Source: Hydrogenophilales bacterium
GTDB taxonomy: Bacteria; Pseudomonadota; Gammaproteobacteria; Burkholderiales; Thiobacillaceae
Assembly: GCA_016703155.1 (NCBI GenBank)
Contig: JADJCP010000001.1
Coordinates: 496,001 to 560,000 of the forward strand
DNA length: 64,000 bases
Direction: 5' to 3'
Positions within the stretch are counted from its first letter, which is position 1. Every line of letters starts with the position of its first letter. A model generated the notes under the pieces. It worked only from the letters and a program-made list of their open reading frames with translations, was not told the origin of the DNA and did no database searches. Of this stretch, positions 9,938 through 19,400 are shown piece after piece. Position numbers and translations under genes: made by a program.

Positions 9938-11137
9938 TCAGAGCTCGATTCCGGAAATCCGGGCAACGGTGTTGATGTCCTTGTCGCCCCGGCCGGAGAG
10001 GTTGACCAGGAGAATCCGGTCCTTGCTCATGGTCGGCGCGATCTTCGCGGCATGCGCCAGGGCATGGCTCGATTCCAGGGCCGGGATGATACCTTCATAG
10101 CGGCAGAGGTTGTGGAAGGCGGCGAGAGCCTCGTCGTCGTCGATGCTGACGTACTCGGCACGCCCGCTGTCCTTCAGGTAGCTGTGTTCCGGACCGACAC
10201 CGGGGTAATCCAGGCCGGCGGAAACCGAATGGGTCTCGATGATCTGGCCGTTGGCGTCCTGCATCAGGTAACTGCGGAAGCCGTGCAGCACGCCCGGCGT
10301 CCCGGCCGACAGCGGCGCGGCGTGCTGGCCGCTGGCGATGCCGTTGCCGCCCGCCTCGACACCGATCAGGCGAACGCCGTCGACGGCAATGTAGGGATAG
10401 AAGATGCCGATGGCGTTCGAACCGCCGCCGACGCAGGCGATCACGGCGTCCGGCTGACGGCCGAGCTGCTCGGCCATCTGCACCTTGCTCTCGTCGCCGA
10501 TGACGCACTGGAAGTCGCGCACCAGCATCGGGTACGGATGCGGACCGGCGGCGGTGCCAAGGATGTAGAACGTCGACTCGACATTCGTCACCCAGTCGCG
10601 CATGGCCTCGTTGAGGGCATCCTTCAGTGTCTTGGAACCGGACTCGACGCCGACCACCGTGGCCCCAAGCAACTTCATGCGGAACACGTTCGGCGACTGA
10701 CGCTTGATGTCCTCGGCGCCCATGTAGACGACGCATTCCATGCCGTAGCGCGCCGCCACGGTCGCCGAGGCGACACCATGCTGGCCGGCGCCGGTCTCGG
10801 CGATCACCCGCTTCTTGCCCATGCGCCGGGCGAGCAGGGCCTGGCCGATGGTGTTGTTGATCTTGTGCGCGCCGGTATGGTTGAGGTCTTCGCGCTTCAG
10901 GTAGATCTGCGCGCCGCCGAGCAGCTCCGACCAGCGCTTGGCATGGTAGATCGGGCTGGGCCGGCCAACATAGTGGCGCAGTTCGTGGTGGAATTCCGCC
11001 TGGAAATCCGGATCGTGCCTGGCGGCCTCGTATTCGCGGGCCAGTTCGTCCAGCGCCGCCATGAGCGTCTCGGCGACATAAATGCCGCCATAGGGCCCGA
11101 AGTGCCCGCGTGCGTCGGGCAGGTCATACATCTGCAT
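9938..11137 (-). CDS. trpB: Tryptophan synthase beta subunit
   Basis: This 399-residue PLP enzyme joins indole with serine to make tryptophan. The PLP lysine is in HTGAHKINNTIGQA, the glycine-rich phosphate loop is CVGGGSNAIG, and ETGAGQHGVA is conserved. Two ATG codons lie two codons apart. The first (11137) has AAGGAAG about 8 bases upstream, so it is preferred, giving a 14-base overlap with trpF. Length is normal. Confidence 0.97.
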   Translation of the reverse strand: MQMYDLPDARGHFGPYGGIYVAETLMAALDELAREYEAARHDPDFQAEFHHELRHYVGRPSPIYHAKRWSELLGGAQIYLKREDLNHTGAHKINNTIGQALLARRMGKKRVIAETGAGQHGVASATVAARYGMECVVYMGAEDIKRQSPNVFRMKLLGATVVGVESGSKTLKDALNEAMRDWVTNVESTFYILGTAAGPHPYPMLVRDFQCVIGDESKVQMAEQLGRQPDAVIACVGGGSNAIGIFYPYIAVDGVRLIGVEAGGNGIASGQHAAPLSAGTPGVLHGFRSYLMQDANGQIIETHSVSAGLDYPGVGPEHSYLKDSGRAEYVSIDDDEALAAFHNLCRYEGIIPALESSHALAHAAKIAPTMSKDRILLVNLSGRGDKDINTVARISGIEL

Positions 11138-11753
11138 TGCTGACTTCCTTCATGAAGGCGGCGATCCTGGCCGCGTCTTTAATGCCCCTGCCCACCTCGA
11201 CTCCGCTGGAGACATCCACCGCCCAAGGCTGCACCTGACGCACGGCCTCGGCGACATTACCGGCGTCCAGACCGCCGGCGAGTATCACCGGCTTGGGCAA
11301 ATCCAGCGGGATCAAGCCCCAGTCGAAGCGATGGCCGGTGCCGCCATGGGCGTCCGGCGACCAGGCATCCAGTAGCAGCGCCCGGGCATCGGCATACAAG
11401 GCTGCGTATTCTATCAAATTCAGCCCCGGCCTGACCCGCGCCGCCTTGAAATAGGGATGGTCGAACGCGGCGCAGAACTCGGGCGACTCCTCGCCATGGA
11501 ATTGCAGCCAGTCGGGGCGGACCTCGGCGATGACACGTTCGACTTCGCCCTGCGTCGGGTTGACGAAGAGCGCGACGCTGGCCACAAAGGGCGGCAAGGC
11601 CTCAAGGATGGCACGCGCTTGCCCGGTATCGACGCGGCGCGGACTGGGGGCGAATACCAGACCGATGGCATCGACTCCGGCCCGGGCGGCGGCAAGGCCA
11701 TCTTCGATGCGGGTGATGCCGCAGATCTTGACTCGGGTTCTCATGGTTTTCAT
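11124..11753 (-). CDS. trpF: Phosphoribosylanthranilate isomerase
   Basis: A 209-residue TIM-barrel isomerase that catalyses the Amadori rearrangement in tryptophan synthesis. The catalytic cysteine is in VKICGIT near the N-terminus and the catalytic aspartate in AVDVSSGVE near residue 180. The start ATG overlaps the truA stop in an ATGA arrangement, which favours 11753 over the internal ATG three codons later. trpB follows with overlap. truA-trpF linkage is typical of Betaproteobacteria. Confidence 0.95.
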   Translation of the reverse strand: MKTMRTRVKICGITRIEDGLAAARAGVDAIGLVFAPSPRRVDTGQARAILEALPPFVASVALFVNPTQGEVERVIAEVRPDWLQFHGEESPEFCAAFDHPYFKAARVRPGLNLIEYAALYADARALLLDAWSPDAHGGTGHRFDWGLIPLDLPKPVILAGGLDAGNVAEAVRQVQPWAVDVSSGVEVGRGIKDAARIAAFMKEVSNADV

Positions 11754-12538
11754 GGCAATGTCGGCAATCGGTTTTCAGTGGTCGGCAAACCCCATTCGCA
11801 GCCATAGGCGACGCCAGTCAAATACAAGCCGTCGCCGGAAAAGGTCGCGGCAGCCTGACGCCGATCACGGGCTTCAAGCACCTCCGCCAGCCACACTGGC
11901 AAGCGCCTGCCGAGACCGACCCAGACCAGGGCGCCGACCATATTGCGCACCTGATGATGCAGGAAGGCGTTGGCACGAAACTCAAAGATCACATAGTGCC
12001 CCTGTTTCTCGACACTGGCCACGCGCAGATCGCGAAACGGCGTCCTGGCCTGGCACTCGGCGGCACGGAAGGAAGTGAAATCGTGCAAGCCCAGCAGATG
12101 CTTCGATGCTGCCTGCATCGCGGCGAGATCCAGGGGGGCGTGCACCCAGCCTACCCGTCCGGCCATGAGTGCCGGACGGACCGGATGATTCAGCAAATAA
12201 TAACGATAGGTGCGCTCCTGGGCCGCGAAACGGGCGTGAAAATCCTCGGCCACCGCGCGCGCCCAGAGTACCGCGACCCCCTCCGGCAGGTGCGCGTTGG
12301 TACCGCGTTGCCAGGCACTCAGGGGGCGCGCATGCCGCGCGTCGAAATGCAGCACCTGGGAGGTCGCATGGACGCCGGCATCGGTGCGCCCGGCGACTAT
12401 CGTCCGCACCGGCTCGCCATGGACCTGGGCAAGGGCCCGTTCGACGGCATCCTGAATCGCACAGCCACCCGGCTGGGTCTGCCAGCCACAGAAGCATCTG
12501 CCGTCGTACTCCAGGCCCAGAGCTATGCGTAGTGCCAT
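11750..12538 (-). CDS. truA: tRNA pseudouridine(38-40) synthase
   Basis: A 262-residue enzyme that makes pseudouridine at positions 38-40 of the tRNA anticodon arm. The catalytic aspartate is in AGRTDAGVHA. LEYDGRCFCGWQTQP and FHHQVRNMVGALVWVG are family signatures. The frame extends far upstream, but those residues do not belong to the family, so the start is the ATG at 12538 (MALRIALGLEYDG). This overlaps the preceding membrane-protein gene by 16 bases. trpF follows with an ATGA overlap. Confidence 0.95.
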   Translation of the reverse strand: MALRIALGLEYDGRCFCGWQTQPGGCAIQDAVERALAQVHGEPVRTIVAGRTDAGVHATSQVLHFDARHARPLSAWQRGTNAHLPEGVAVLWARAVAEDFHARFAAQERTYRYYLLNHPVRPALMAGRVGWVHAPLDLAAMQAASKHLLGLHDFTSFRAAECQARTPFRDLRVASVEKQGHYVIFEFRANAFLHHQVRNMVGALVWVGLGRRLPVWLAEVLEARDRRQAAATFSGDGLYLTGVAYGCEWGLPTTENRLPTLP

Positions 12539-13128
12539 AACAATGCCAGCGTGATTATTCCCGTCAGCAACATAACGGCATCGCGTTTTTGCCAGGGAAC
12601 CAAGGTGAGGCTGTACGCGGCTGTCTCCGGATGATCCGGCTGTTCTGACTGGAACAGGTCGCTCAATCGGCCACGCTCGGAGATTGGCCGTTCCATGGCC
12701 TGCAGGGTCAGCCCGAGTCTGACGGTGGTACGTTCGGCGGCAATCCCCAGAAAGGCAAAGGGTTGCAGCAAGCCATAGATACCGGCCAGTTGCGGCTCGC
12801 GGGGCATGGCCAAAACCAGGAAATCCAACAGCAGCAGGATGACCAGCAAGCGCAAAGCGTGCGAAGCCCCAAGCCACAAGCCTTCCCGGGTAGGCGAATA
12901 CTCGGCGATTGCCGGCCACAACGCTTCGCCAGGCTGGCTATAGGCATAGCCGAGGAACAACAGCAGGAACAGCCAGCGCGTCCGCCAGAGCAATCGGGAC
13001 ACCGCCGCGACACGTCGCCGGATACCGACCAGCACGGCACCCAGGGTGCAGCCCAGCCCGAAAAAACTCAGCCCTGGAATGACCAGGGCTGAGAACAGGT
13101 ACAAGACGATGCGCGCCGTCGGATGCAT
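12523..13128 (-). CDS. Membrane protein resembling ECF-transporter T component
   Basis: A 201-residue protein with about four or five hydrophobic helices (near residues 8-25, 26-35, 50-62, 90-107 and 182-199) and a basic stretch before the last one. The start MHPTARIVLYLFSALVIPG and overall layout recall the CbiQ/EcfT transmembrane subunit of energy-coupling-factor transporters, but the assignment is by resemblance only. No ATPase or S component lies nearby; it sits between fimV (9 bases away) and truA (16-base overlap). It could equally be an uncharacterised membrane protein of the fimV-truA neighbourhood. Confidence 0.6.
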   Translation of the reverse strand: MHPTARIVLYLFSALVIPGLSFFGLGCTLGAVLVGIRRRVAAVSRLLWRTRWLFLLLFLGYAYSQPGEALWPAIAEYSPTREGLWLGASHALRLLVILLLLDFLVLAMPREPQLAGIYGLLQPFAFLGIAAERTTVRLGLTLQAMERPISERGRLSDLFQSEQPDHPETAAYSLTLVPWQKRDAVMLLTGIITLALLWHYA

Positions 13129-13137
13129 CCGATCCTG

Positions 13138-15717
13138 TTAAGCGCTTGAAGCCATAAGATCGCGTGCCAGCGCCTTTTGTTGGCTATTGCCTTCGAGGAG
13201 AGCCTCTTCCAGGGTCTCGCGCGCGCCTTCCTTGTCGCCCATCTCGATGTAGGCCTTGGCGAGGTCGAGCTTCGTACTGACCTCCTCCAATATTTCCGGA
13301 TCGATATTTTCATCATCCGCGGCCGCTTCCACATCGGCGGGCGCTTTGACCTCGATCTCGACGACCGCTGGAGTTTCAGGCATCGGCTCGGACAGTTCGA
13401 GATCGATCGACGAAAAATCCATATCCGGCAAGCTTTCCGGGCTGACGTCTTCAGATGCTGCCTCGATGGCGGCTGCCGGCGATGCCTCGACAGGTTCGGC
13501 GGACAGGTCCGTGGGCGTGCCGAAATTACCGACGTCGAACGCCGGGAACGCCTCATCCGTTTCACTCAACTGCGGCCGTGTCGGCGTAGCGAAGGGATTC
13601 GATTCGGTCAGCGGGGCGGCAGACTCGGCGTCCTCGCCGAGGCCCTGGCCTGGTGTATCCAGGTCCAGTTGAAAATCGATGACCCCGTCCAGATCGTCGG
13701 CGGCGGATTTGGCACTGTCTTCCGCGAACATCGGTACCGGTTCGTCGGTAAACAGATTTTCCATGGCGGCGGGCGACTCGCTCCGGGTCGCCGCGACATC
13801 ACCCTGATCCAGCCCTTGCAGGGAGAAATCGGTGGCTGCCATTTCACGCAAGGCATCCGCACCGGCCGAATAGGGGGCGACCTCGGGGGCCACCGGGAAT
13901 CCGTTATGCGTTCCCTTGAATTGATACAGGGGATTATTCGGATCGATGGAGCGGCCCAATTCCGTGACCTTGCCCCAGAGTGGCGTGGGTTCCCCGGCCA
14001 AGGCGGCATAGATCTCGCTGGCCTGCGTCTCGAACGCGGCCGTATCCCGGCGCGTCGCATAGATCTCCAGAAGCTTCAAGGCAATCTCGTGCCGACCGGC
14101 ATCCTTGTTCAGCGCTTCCTTGAGGATTTCTTCGGCCTGCGCATCCCGGCCATAGGCCATATAGACCTCGGCCTCGGCAATCGGATCGACCTCGTGGGTA
14201 TCGATCGCCCCCAGCCCGAGCCGGCTGAAATCGGTCATGACACTGGTTTGCGGAGCAGGCGCCTGCGTCGTCACCCCGGCCGTGGTGCGGAAGATCGCTG
14301 TCTTGAAATCGTCGCCACTGTTGATGACGCTTTGTTCCAGTTGCGCAAGATTGCTATGCCGACGCCGACCGAGCAGCATCCAGCCCAGAAGCAGCAGCAG
14401 CAAGGCGGCAAGGGCGCCGCCAAGATAGAGCGGTTTTTCCAGCAGGCTGGCGATGAAACTGGGTTCTTCCGCCACCGGTACGGGCGGCAGGGCCTGGACG
14501 GGCTCGGGAGCAACCTTTTCCGGCTCGGCGGGCGTTGGTTTTTCGGCTTGAACCGGCGGCGCCGCCATCGGCGTCTTGGTTTTCGACTGTTGATCCTTTA
14601 GTTTGATCAACTGCTGCATGTCCTTGACCGTTTTCTCCAGTTGCACGACACGCGCATTGGCTTCCTTGAGCGAGCGTCCCTTGGCGGCCAGTTCTTCTTC
14701 GAGCACCTGCTGACGCTGCTGCGCCTTGGCGTCCGCAGCGGGACTCCCCTTGGAAAGCTTCAGGACATCGGCGCCCGGGGCGGCCGGGGGCGTCACCTTA
14801 TCCTTGGCCGGCGCCGCGACGATCTTGCCCTGGGCGCCATCCTTTTTGTCGACCGGCGTGGGTGCCGCCGATTTGGCGGCCATATCGGCTACCTGGCCCC
14901 GGTAGGCCTGCCACGCCGCGCCATGTTCCCGGACCAGATCGCGGGCCTGGCTCGGGCTGAACATGCTGATCACGGCATCCTGCCCGGGAACAGCCAGGGT
15001 TCGGCCTTTCTTGAGCAGGTTGATGTTGTCCCGGGCAAAGGCGTTTTTGTTGGCCTGATACAGGCCGGCCATCATCATGTCGATGCTGACCTCGGGCGGT
15101 TTTACCTTGCTGGCGATCGCGCGCAGGGTCTCGCCGGATTTCACCGGACCGTAGGTTGAAGCATCCGCCGGCGGGCCCGACGGAGTGGATTCCTTGGCGC
15201 CAGCGTCCTTGGCCGCGCTTTTTTTGGTCGCACCCGTATCCAGCGGCTTGACCTGCTCCTGCCTGGCGGCTGTCGAGGTGGGTACCACGGGCGTCGTGGC
15301 TTCCGAGGTCGCCCGCGTATCGGCAGGCGGGTCAAGCAGCACGGTGTATTCCCGCAGGATACGGCCGGAGCTCCAATTCAATTCAATCAGCAGATCGAGG
15401 AATGGATCGCTGACGGGGGTCGTCGAGGAGATGCGCAACACCGGCTGTCCACCGGTACGTTGGGTGATGTTGAACTGAACATTGCTCAAGGCTTCGACCC
15501 GGTCCAGCCGGGCCTGACGGAAGGCCTCGGCGCTGGCGAGCTTGGCGCTCAGGTTGCCCATCTCCTCAGGCGGCACCGACAACAGTTCGATCTCGGCCTT
15601 CAGTGGCTGCCCCAGAGCCGACATGACCGACAGCCGGCGCAGTCCGGCGGCCCCGGCGACATCGGCCGCCAGCAACGTTGCCAGCATTAACGCATTGATT
15701 CGCAACGATTTGCGCAT
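13138..15717 (-). CDS. fimV: FimV/HubP family polar landmark protein
   Basis: An 859-residue inner-membrane protein. In order: signal peptide (about 1-24); the N-terminal FimV domain (LSVMSALGQPLKAEIELLSV and the following 90 residues); a LysM peptidoglycan-binding region near 185-245; a coiled coil (KGRSLKEANARVVQLEKTV); one transmembrane helix (LYLGGALAALLLLLLGWML); a long acidic cytoplasmic region; and the conserved FimV C-terminal motif (LDLAKAYIEMGDKEGAR). The family organises cell poles and type IV pili assembly or twitching. I chose the ATG at 15717 (MRKSLRINA) because the signal peptide then starts normally. Confidence 0.93.
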   Translation of the reverse strand: MRKSLRINALMLATLLAADVAGAAGLRRLSVMSALGQPLKAEIELLSVPPEEMGNLSAKLASAEAFRQARLDRVEALSNVQFNITQRTGGQPVLRISSTTPVSDPFLDLLIELNWSSGRILREYTVLLDPPADTRATSEATTPVVPTSTAARQEQVKPLDTGATKKSAAKDAGAKESTPSGPPADASTYGPVKSGETLRAIASKVKPPEVSIDMMMAGLYQANKNAFARDNINLLKKGRTLAVPGQDAVISMFSPSQARDLVREHGAAWQAYRGQVADMAAKSAAPTPVDKKDGAQGKIVAAPAKDKVTPPAAPGADVLKLSKGSPAADAKAQQRQQVLEEELAAKGRSLKEANARVVQLEKTVKDMQQLIKLKDQQSKTKTPMAAPPVQAEKPTPAEPEKVAPEPVQALPPVPVAEEPSFIASLLEKPLYLGGALAALLLLLLGWMLLGRRRHSNLAQLEQSVINSGDDFKTAIFRTTAGVTTQAPAPQTSVMTDFSRLGLGAIDTHEVDPIAEAEVYMAYGRDAQAEEILKEALNKDAGRHEIALKLLEIYATRRDTAAFETQASEIYAALAGEPTPLWGKVTELGRSIDPNNPLYQFKGTHNGFPVAPEVAPYSAGADALREMAATDFSLQGLDQGDVAATRSESPAAMENLFTDEPVPMFAEDSAKSAADDLDGVIDFQLDLDTPGQGLGEDAESAAPLTESNPFATPTRPQLSETDEAFPAFDVGNFGTPTDLSAEPVEASPAAAIEAASEDVSPESLPDMDFSSIDLELSEPMPETPAVVEIEVKAPADVEAAADDENIDPEILEEVSTKLDLAKAYIEMGDKEGARETLEEALLEGNSQQKALARDLMASSA

Positions 15718-15827
15718 CGTCTCACCCTTATCCTCAGTCATTTTCAGAAAACGCCCAGGTTCGCGAAATTATCACGACAACTCAGTAAGTTAGGCGGTTC
15801 TTTTGACAGCGATTCTTACGTTATCAC

Positions 15828-16799
15828 CTATTTCGCTTTTTTTTCAATCAGATTTTCGATCTGATCCACCATGCGCGCGGCTTCCAGGCGTATTACGTCA
15901 CAAACCATCCACAGCGCGAAGCGTCGACCCGCCACCGCTTCGGTGCGCAAGCGGCCGACGAAGACATCCTCATTTTCCTGGGCTTCGGTGTAGGGCGTCG
16001 GCACGCCACCGAGCAGGGCTTCATCCATCACGATGACACCGGAGGCCTGGCTCAGCCAGTCGCGCAGATCGCTTCGGCCGCAGTCCCGCTCCGTCGTGCC
16101 ATGGATCGCCAGTGCCGCGCCGTAGAACATGGGCGCCCAGGTCGCGGTGACCATGACCGGGAGTTGCGGCATGCCGAGACGCTCGCGCAGGTCGGCGGCG
16201 CTCAACGCTTCGGAGTCGATGTCGCCGTTGGCCAAGGGCTTGCCCACTTGCGGAATCATGTTGAAGGCAATCCTGACCGGGAAGATTTCTGTCTCGGCCA
16301 CATCCAGATTGAATACCGACCGGGTCTGTACCGCCAGTTCTTCAACCCCCGGCTTGCCGGCCAGGGACACGGGGAGCGCCGCGAAGACATCCACCGACTG
16401 CAAACCCGCCTTGCGGGCGATAGGCTTGAGCACCTGCGCCGCCGCCAGAGCCAGGCCCGAGGCGACCCGCACGACGCCATCGGCGCGCGCATCAAGGTCA
16501 TTCAGCAGGCAGACGACCGGGCAGCCCTGGTTCGCGGCCGATTCGATGTGCCTGCGGGCGGCGGCGTCGTGGGTGGCGGCGATCAGGGCATCGACAGCGC
16601 GCCAGTCGAATCCTTCCACCTTGCCGATAGCCAGCTCGTTGCCGGCGAATTCGACCACGTCATCGGTCTCTTCCAGGGACAGCGGGATCAATTCATCGAC
16701 GGCAATATCGCGCTCAGTCAGCAAGGCCATGACGGCCTCGCCTAGCGGATCTTGAGCGCCCAGAATGGCTATACGTACCGGCGGGCGCGTTTCGGCCAT
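15828..16799 (-). CDS. Usg-like paralogue of aspartate-semialdehyde dehydrogenase, lacks catalytic Cys
   Basis: The 323-residue product has the Asd fold signature: an N-terminal Rossmann segment (VRIAILGAQDPLGEAVM) and a C-terminal dimerisation region. Where Asd has its nucleophile in GGNC, this protein has VRVASGLALAAAQVLKP with no cysteine, so dehydrogenase activity is not expected. This matches the Usg family, whose function is unknown. The start overlaps the asd stop by one base (TGATG), implying coupled translation and an Asd-related role such as a subunit or regulator. That role is an inference. Confidence 0.85.
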   Translation of the reverse strand: MAETRPPVRIAILGAQDPLGEAVMALLTERDIAVDELIPLSLEETDDVVEFAGNELAIGKVEGFDWRAVDALIAATHDAAARRHIESAANQGCPVVCLLNDLDARADGVVRVASGLALAAAQVLKPIARKAGLQSVDVFAALPVSLAGKPGVEELAVQTRSVFNLDVAETEIFPVRIAFNMIPQVGKPLANGDIDSEALSAADLRERLGMPQLPVMVTATWAPMFYGAALAIHGTTERDCGRSDLRDWLSQASGVIVMDEALLGGVPTPYTEAQENEDVFVGRLRTEAVAGRRFALWMVCDVIRLEAARMVDQIENLIEKKAK

Positions 16800-17911
16800 C
16801 AAGCCTCCAGCAGGATGCGCAGCATCCGGCGCAGCGGCTCGGCGGCGCCCCAGAGGAGCTGGTCGCCGACGGTGAAGGCACTGAGGTAATCCTTGCCCAT
16901 GTTCAGCTTGCGCATGCGACCGACCGGCACGGTGAGCGTGCCGGTGACGGCGGCGGGCGTCAGTTGCTCCATGGTTATCTGCCGATCGTTCGGCACCACC
17001 TTAACCCACTGATTGTGCTCGGCGATGATGCCGTGGATCTCGTCGAGGGGCACATCCTGGGTCATCTTGATGGTCAGCGCCTGCGAATGGCAACGCATGG
17101 CGCCGACGCGCACGCACAGGCCGTCGATCGGGATCTGGTTATCCGAGCGACCGAGGATCTTGTTGGCCTCGACCTGCGCCTTCCACTCTTCCTTGGACTG
17201 GCCGGATTCGAGCGGCACGTCGATCCACGGGATCAGGCTGGCGGCCAGCGGCACCGGCCATACATTCACGGGATAACGGTCGGAGCGCAGGAAGTCGGTG
17301 ACCTTTTTGTCGATCTCCAGGATGGCGGAGGCCGGATCGTCGAGCAGCGACTTGACCTCGGCGTTGACCGCGCCCATCTGTTGCAGCAGTTCGCGCATGT
17401 TGCGCGCCCCGGCGCCCGAGGCCGCCTGATAGGTCTGCGGCGCGATCCACTCGACCAGGCCCTTGTCGAACAGGCCGCCGATGGCCATGAGCATCAGCGA
17501 CACCGTGCAATTGCCGCCGACATAGGTCTTGACGCCGTTCTTGATGCCGTCCTGGATGACGTGCTTGTTCACCGGGTCGAGGATGATGATCGCCTCGTCC
17601 TTCATGCGCAGGGCGGAGGCGGCGTCGATCCAGTAGCCGTTCCAGCCGGTGGCGCGCAGCTTCGGGTACACCTCCTTGGTGTAGTCGCCGCCCTGGCAGG
17701 TGATGATGATGTCCATCGCCTTGAGTTCATCGACGCTGTTGGCGTCCTTCAGCGGCGGCACGTCCTTGCCGATGTCCGGCCCCTTGCCACCGGTGTTGGA
17801 GGTGGTGAAGAACACCGGATCGATGTGGTCGAAATCCCGTTCTTCCTTCATCCGGCCCATCAGGACCGAACCCACCATACCGCGCCAACCGATCAGACCT
17901 ACTCGTTTCAT
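16799..17911 (-). CDS. asd: Aspartate-semialdehyde dehydrogenase
   Basis: A 370-residue NADP-dependent enzyme that reduces beta-aspartyl phosphate to the semialdehyde, feeding lysine/diaminopimelate, threonine and methionine synthesis. The N-terminal dinucleotide motif is GLIGWRGMVGSVLM, the catalytic cysteine is in VGGNCTVSLMLMA, and the substrate-binding segment is RVGAMRCHSQALT. I chose the ATG at 17911 (MKRVGLIGW), five codons into the open frame. It is 68 bases downstream of leuB and overlaps the Usg-like gene by one base. Confidence 0.96.
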   Translation of the reverse strand: MKRVGLIGWRGMVGSVLMGRMKEERDFDHIDPVFFTTSNTGGKGPDIGKDVPPLKDANSVDELKAMDIIITCQGGDYTKEVYPKLRATGWNGYWIDAASALRMKDEAIIILDPVNKHVIQDGIKNGVKTYVGGNCTVSLMLMAIGGLFDKGLVEWIAPQTYQAASGAGARNMRELLQQMGAVNAEVKSLLDDPASAILEIDKKVTDFLRSDRYPVNVWPVPLAASLIPWIDVPLESGQSKEEWKAQVEANKILGRSDNQIPIDGLCVRVGAMRCHSQALTIKMTQDVPLDEIHGIIAEHNQWVKVVPNDRQITMEQLTPAAVTGTLTVPVGRMRKLNMGKDYLSAFTVGDQLLWGAAEPLRRMLRILLEA

Positions 17912-17979
17912 TTCGCTATTCCTCAAAAATCTTCGTAGGTCGGGTCAGGCCGCAGGCCGTAACCCGACATCACATCCAA

Positions 17980-19041
17980 TTACATCGCCGCGACGACGGC
18001 ATCGCCCATCTGGGTACACGACACCCGGTTGCAGCCCTCGGTCCAGATGTCGCCGGTGCGGTAACCCTGGGCGATCACCTTCTTCACCGCGTTGTCGATG
18101 CGGTCCGCGGTGGTTTGGTCGTTGAAGGTGTACTTGTACATCATCGACAGCGACAGGATGGTCGCCAGTGGATTGGCCAGATCCTTGCCGGCGATGTCCG
18201 GCGCCGAACCGTGGATCGGCTCGTACATGCCCTTGTTATGCTCGTCCAGCGAGGCCGACGGCAGCATGCCGATGGAGCCGGACAGCATGGACGCCTGGTC
18301 CGACAGGATGTCGCCGAAGATATTGCCGGTGACGATGACATCGAACTGCTTCGGGTTCCTCACCAATTGCATGGCGGCGTTATCGACGTATAGCGTCGAC
18401 AGCGCCACCTCGGGGTACTCCCTGGCCACCTCGGCGACCACATCGCGCCACAGTTCGGAGCACTCCAGCACATTGGCCTTCTCCACCGAGCACAGCTTCT
18501 TGCCACGCTTCATGGCGATGCCGAAGGCGACATGCGCCACGCGGCGCACCTCCGACTCGGACTAGATCATCGTGTTGAAGCCGACACGCTCGCCATTGCG
18601 GATTTCGATGCCGCGCGGCTGGCCGAAATACACATCGCCGGTCAGTTCCCGGACAATCATGATATCCAGCCCCGCCACCACCTCCGGCTTGAGGGAGGAC
18701 GCGCCCGCCAGTTCCGGATAGAGCAGCGCCGGTCGCAGGTTGGCGAACAGGTTCAGTTCCTTGCGGATGCGCAGCAGGCCGCGTTCAGGGCGCAGGGGCC
18801 GGTCCAGCGTGTCGTACTGGGGACCACCCACGGCGCCCAGCAGCACGGCATCCGCCGCCTTCGACATCTTCAGGGTGGTATCCGGCAGCGGATCGCCCTC
18901 GGCATCGTAGCCGGCGCCGCCGATATTGCCGTACTCCATCTCGATCTTCGCGCCATCGCGCTTCAGAACGTCGAGAACCTTGACCGCCTGAGCGACGATC
19001 TCCTTGCCAATGCCGTCACCCGGCAACACCGCGATTTTCAT
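17980..19041 (-). pseudogene. leuB: 3-isopropylmalate dehydrogenase interrupted by an in-frame amber codon
   Basis: Read through, this is a complete 353-residue LeuB that oxidises 3-isopropylmalate in leucine synthesis. It begins MKIAVLPGDGIGKEIV and later contains VDKA-like VEKANVLE, TGNIFGDILSD and EPIHGSAPDIAGK. Codon 160 is TAG (18562-18564), in frame, between GFNTMI and SESEVRRVAHVAF. In homologues this position is the conserved tyrosine (Tyr139 in Thermus LeuB) that acts with a lysine in catalysis; TAT or TAC to TAG is a single-base change. Everything else looks intact, so the lesion is recent or a sequence error. Unless suppressed with tyrosine, no active enzyme would be made. Confidence 0.9.
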
Positions 19042-19212
19042 GACTTCGTTCCGTAGGGGAATAACAAGCCGGGTATTGTGCCATTACAGACGTATTGCGC
19101 GCATCTTTGGCACGCATTAAGAGTCTGTGGCGTTGACTGGGTCGACTGGATATCAACAAGCAAGTAGCAAGAAGCCCGGATGAAGCGTCAGCGAAATCCG
19201 GGGAATCATCCG

Positions 19213-19382
19213 CACCCATCCAGCGGGCTCCTTTCCCCGCGCCCACCCTTGTTCAACACATGGGTGTAGATCATCTCGGCGGATGCGCTGGTCAAGGAAA
19301 GTTGGCAAAGCAGGCCACCGACTCCCCCCTTTGAAAAAGGGGGGCTGGGGGGGATTTGACGGCGCTTCCCAAGGCACGGCCA
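19213..19382. repeat. Direct repeat copy A (170 bp) carrying an intI 3' end and a palindrome
   Basis: Nearly identical to 19401-19570, with 18 bases between the copies. Read on the minus strand, each copy has a CCCCCC..TTTTTCAAAGGGGGG palindrome followed by codons for the C-terminal end of an integron integrase, including AEMIYTHVLNKGG with the tyrosine nucleophile and then SPLDG. The two copies differ at only a few bases. Confidence 0.9.
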
Positions 19383-19400
19383 ACGCCATCGTCCTACCCT

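Noticed and set aside
9653..11143. Long plus-strand frame over trpA and trpB
   Set aside because: The minus strand encodes clear TrpA and TrpB with catalytic residues; the plus frame is an antisense shadow.
18562..18564. LeuB TAG as pyrrolysine or deliberate recoding
   Set aside because: The position needs a catalytic tyrosine and no recoding element or pyrrolysine genes are visible; mutation or sequence error is simpler.
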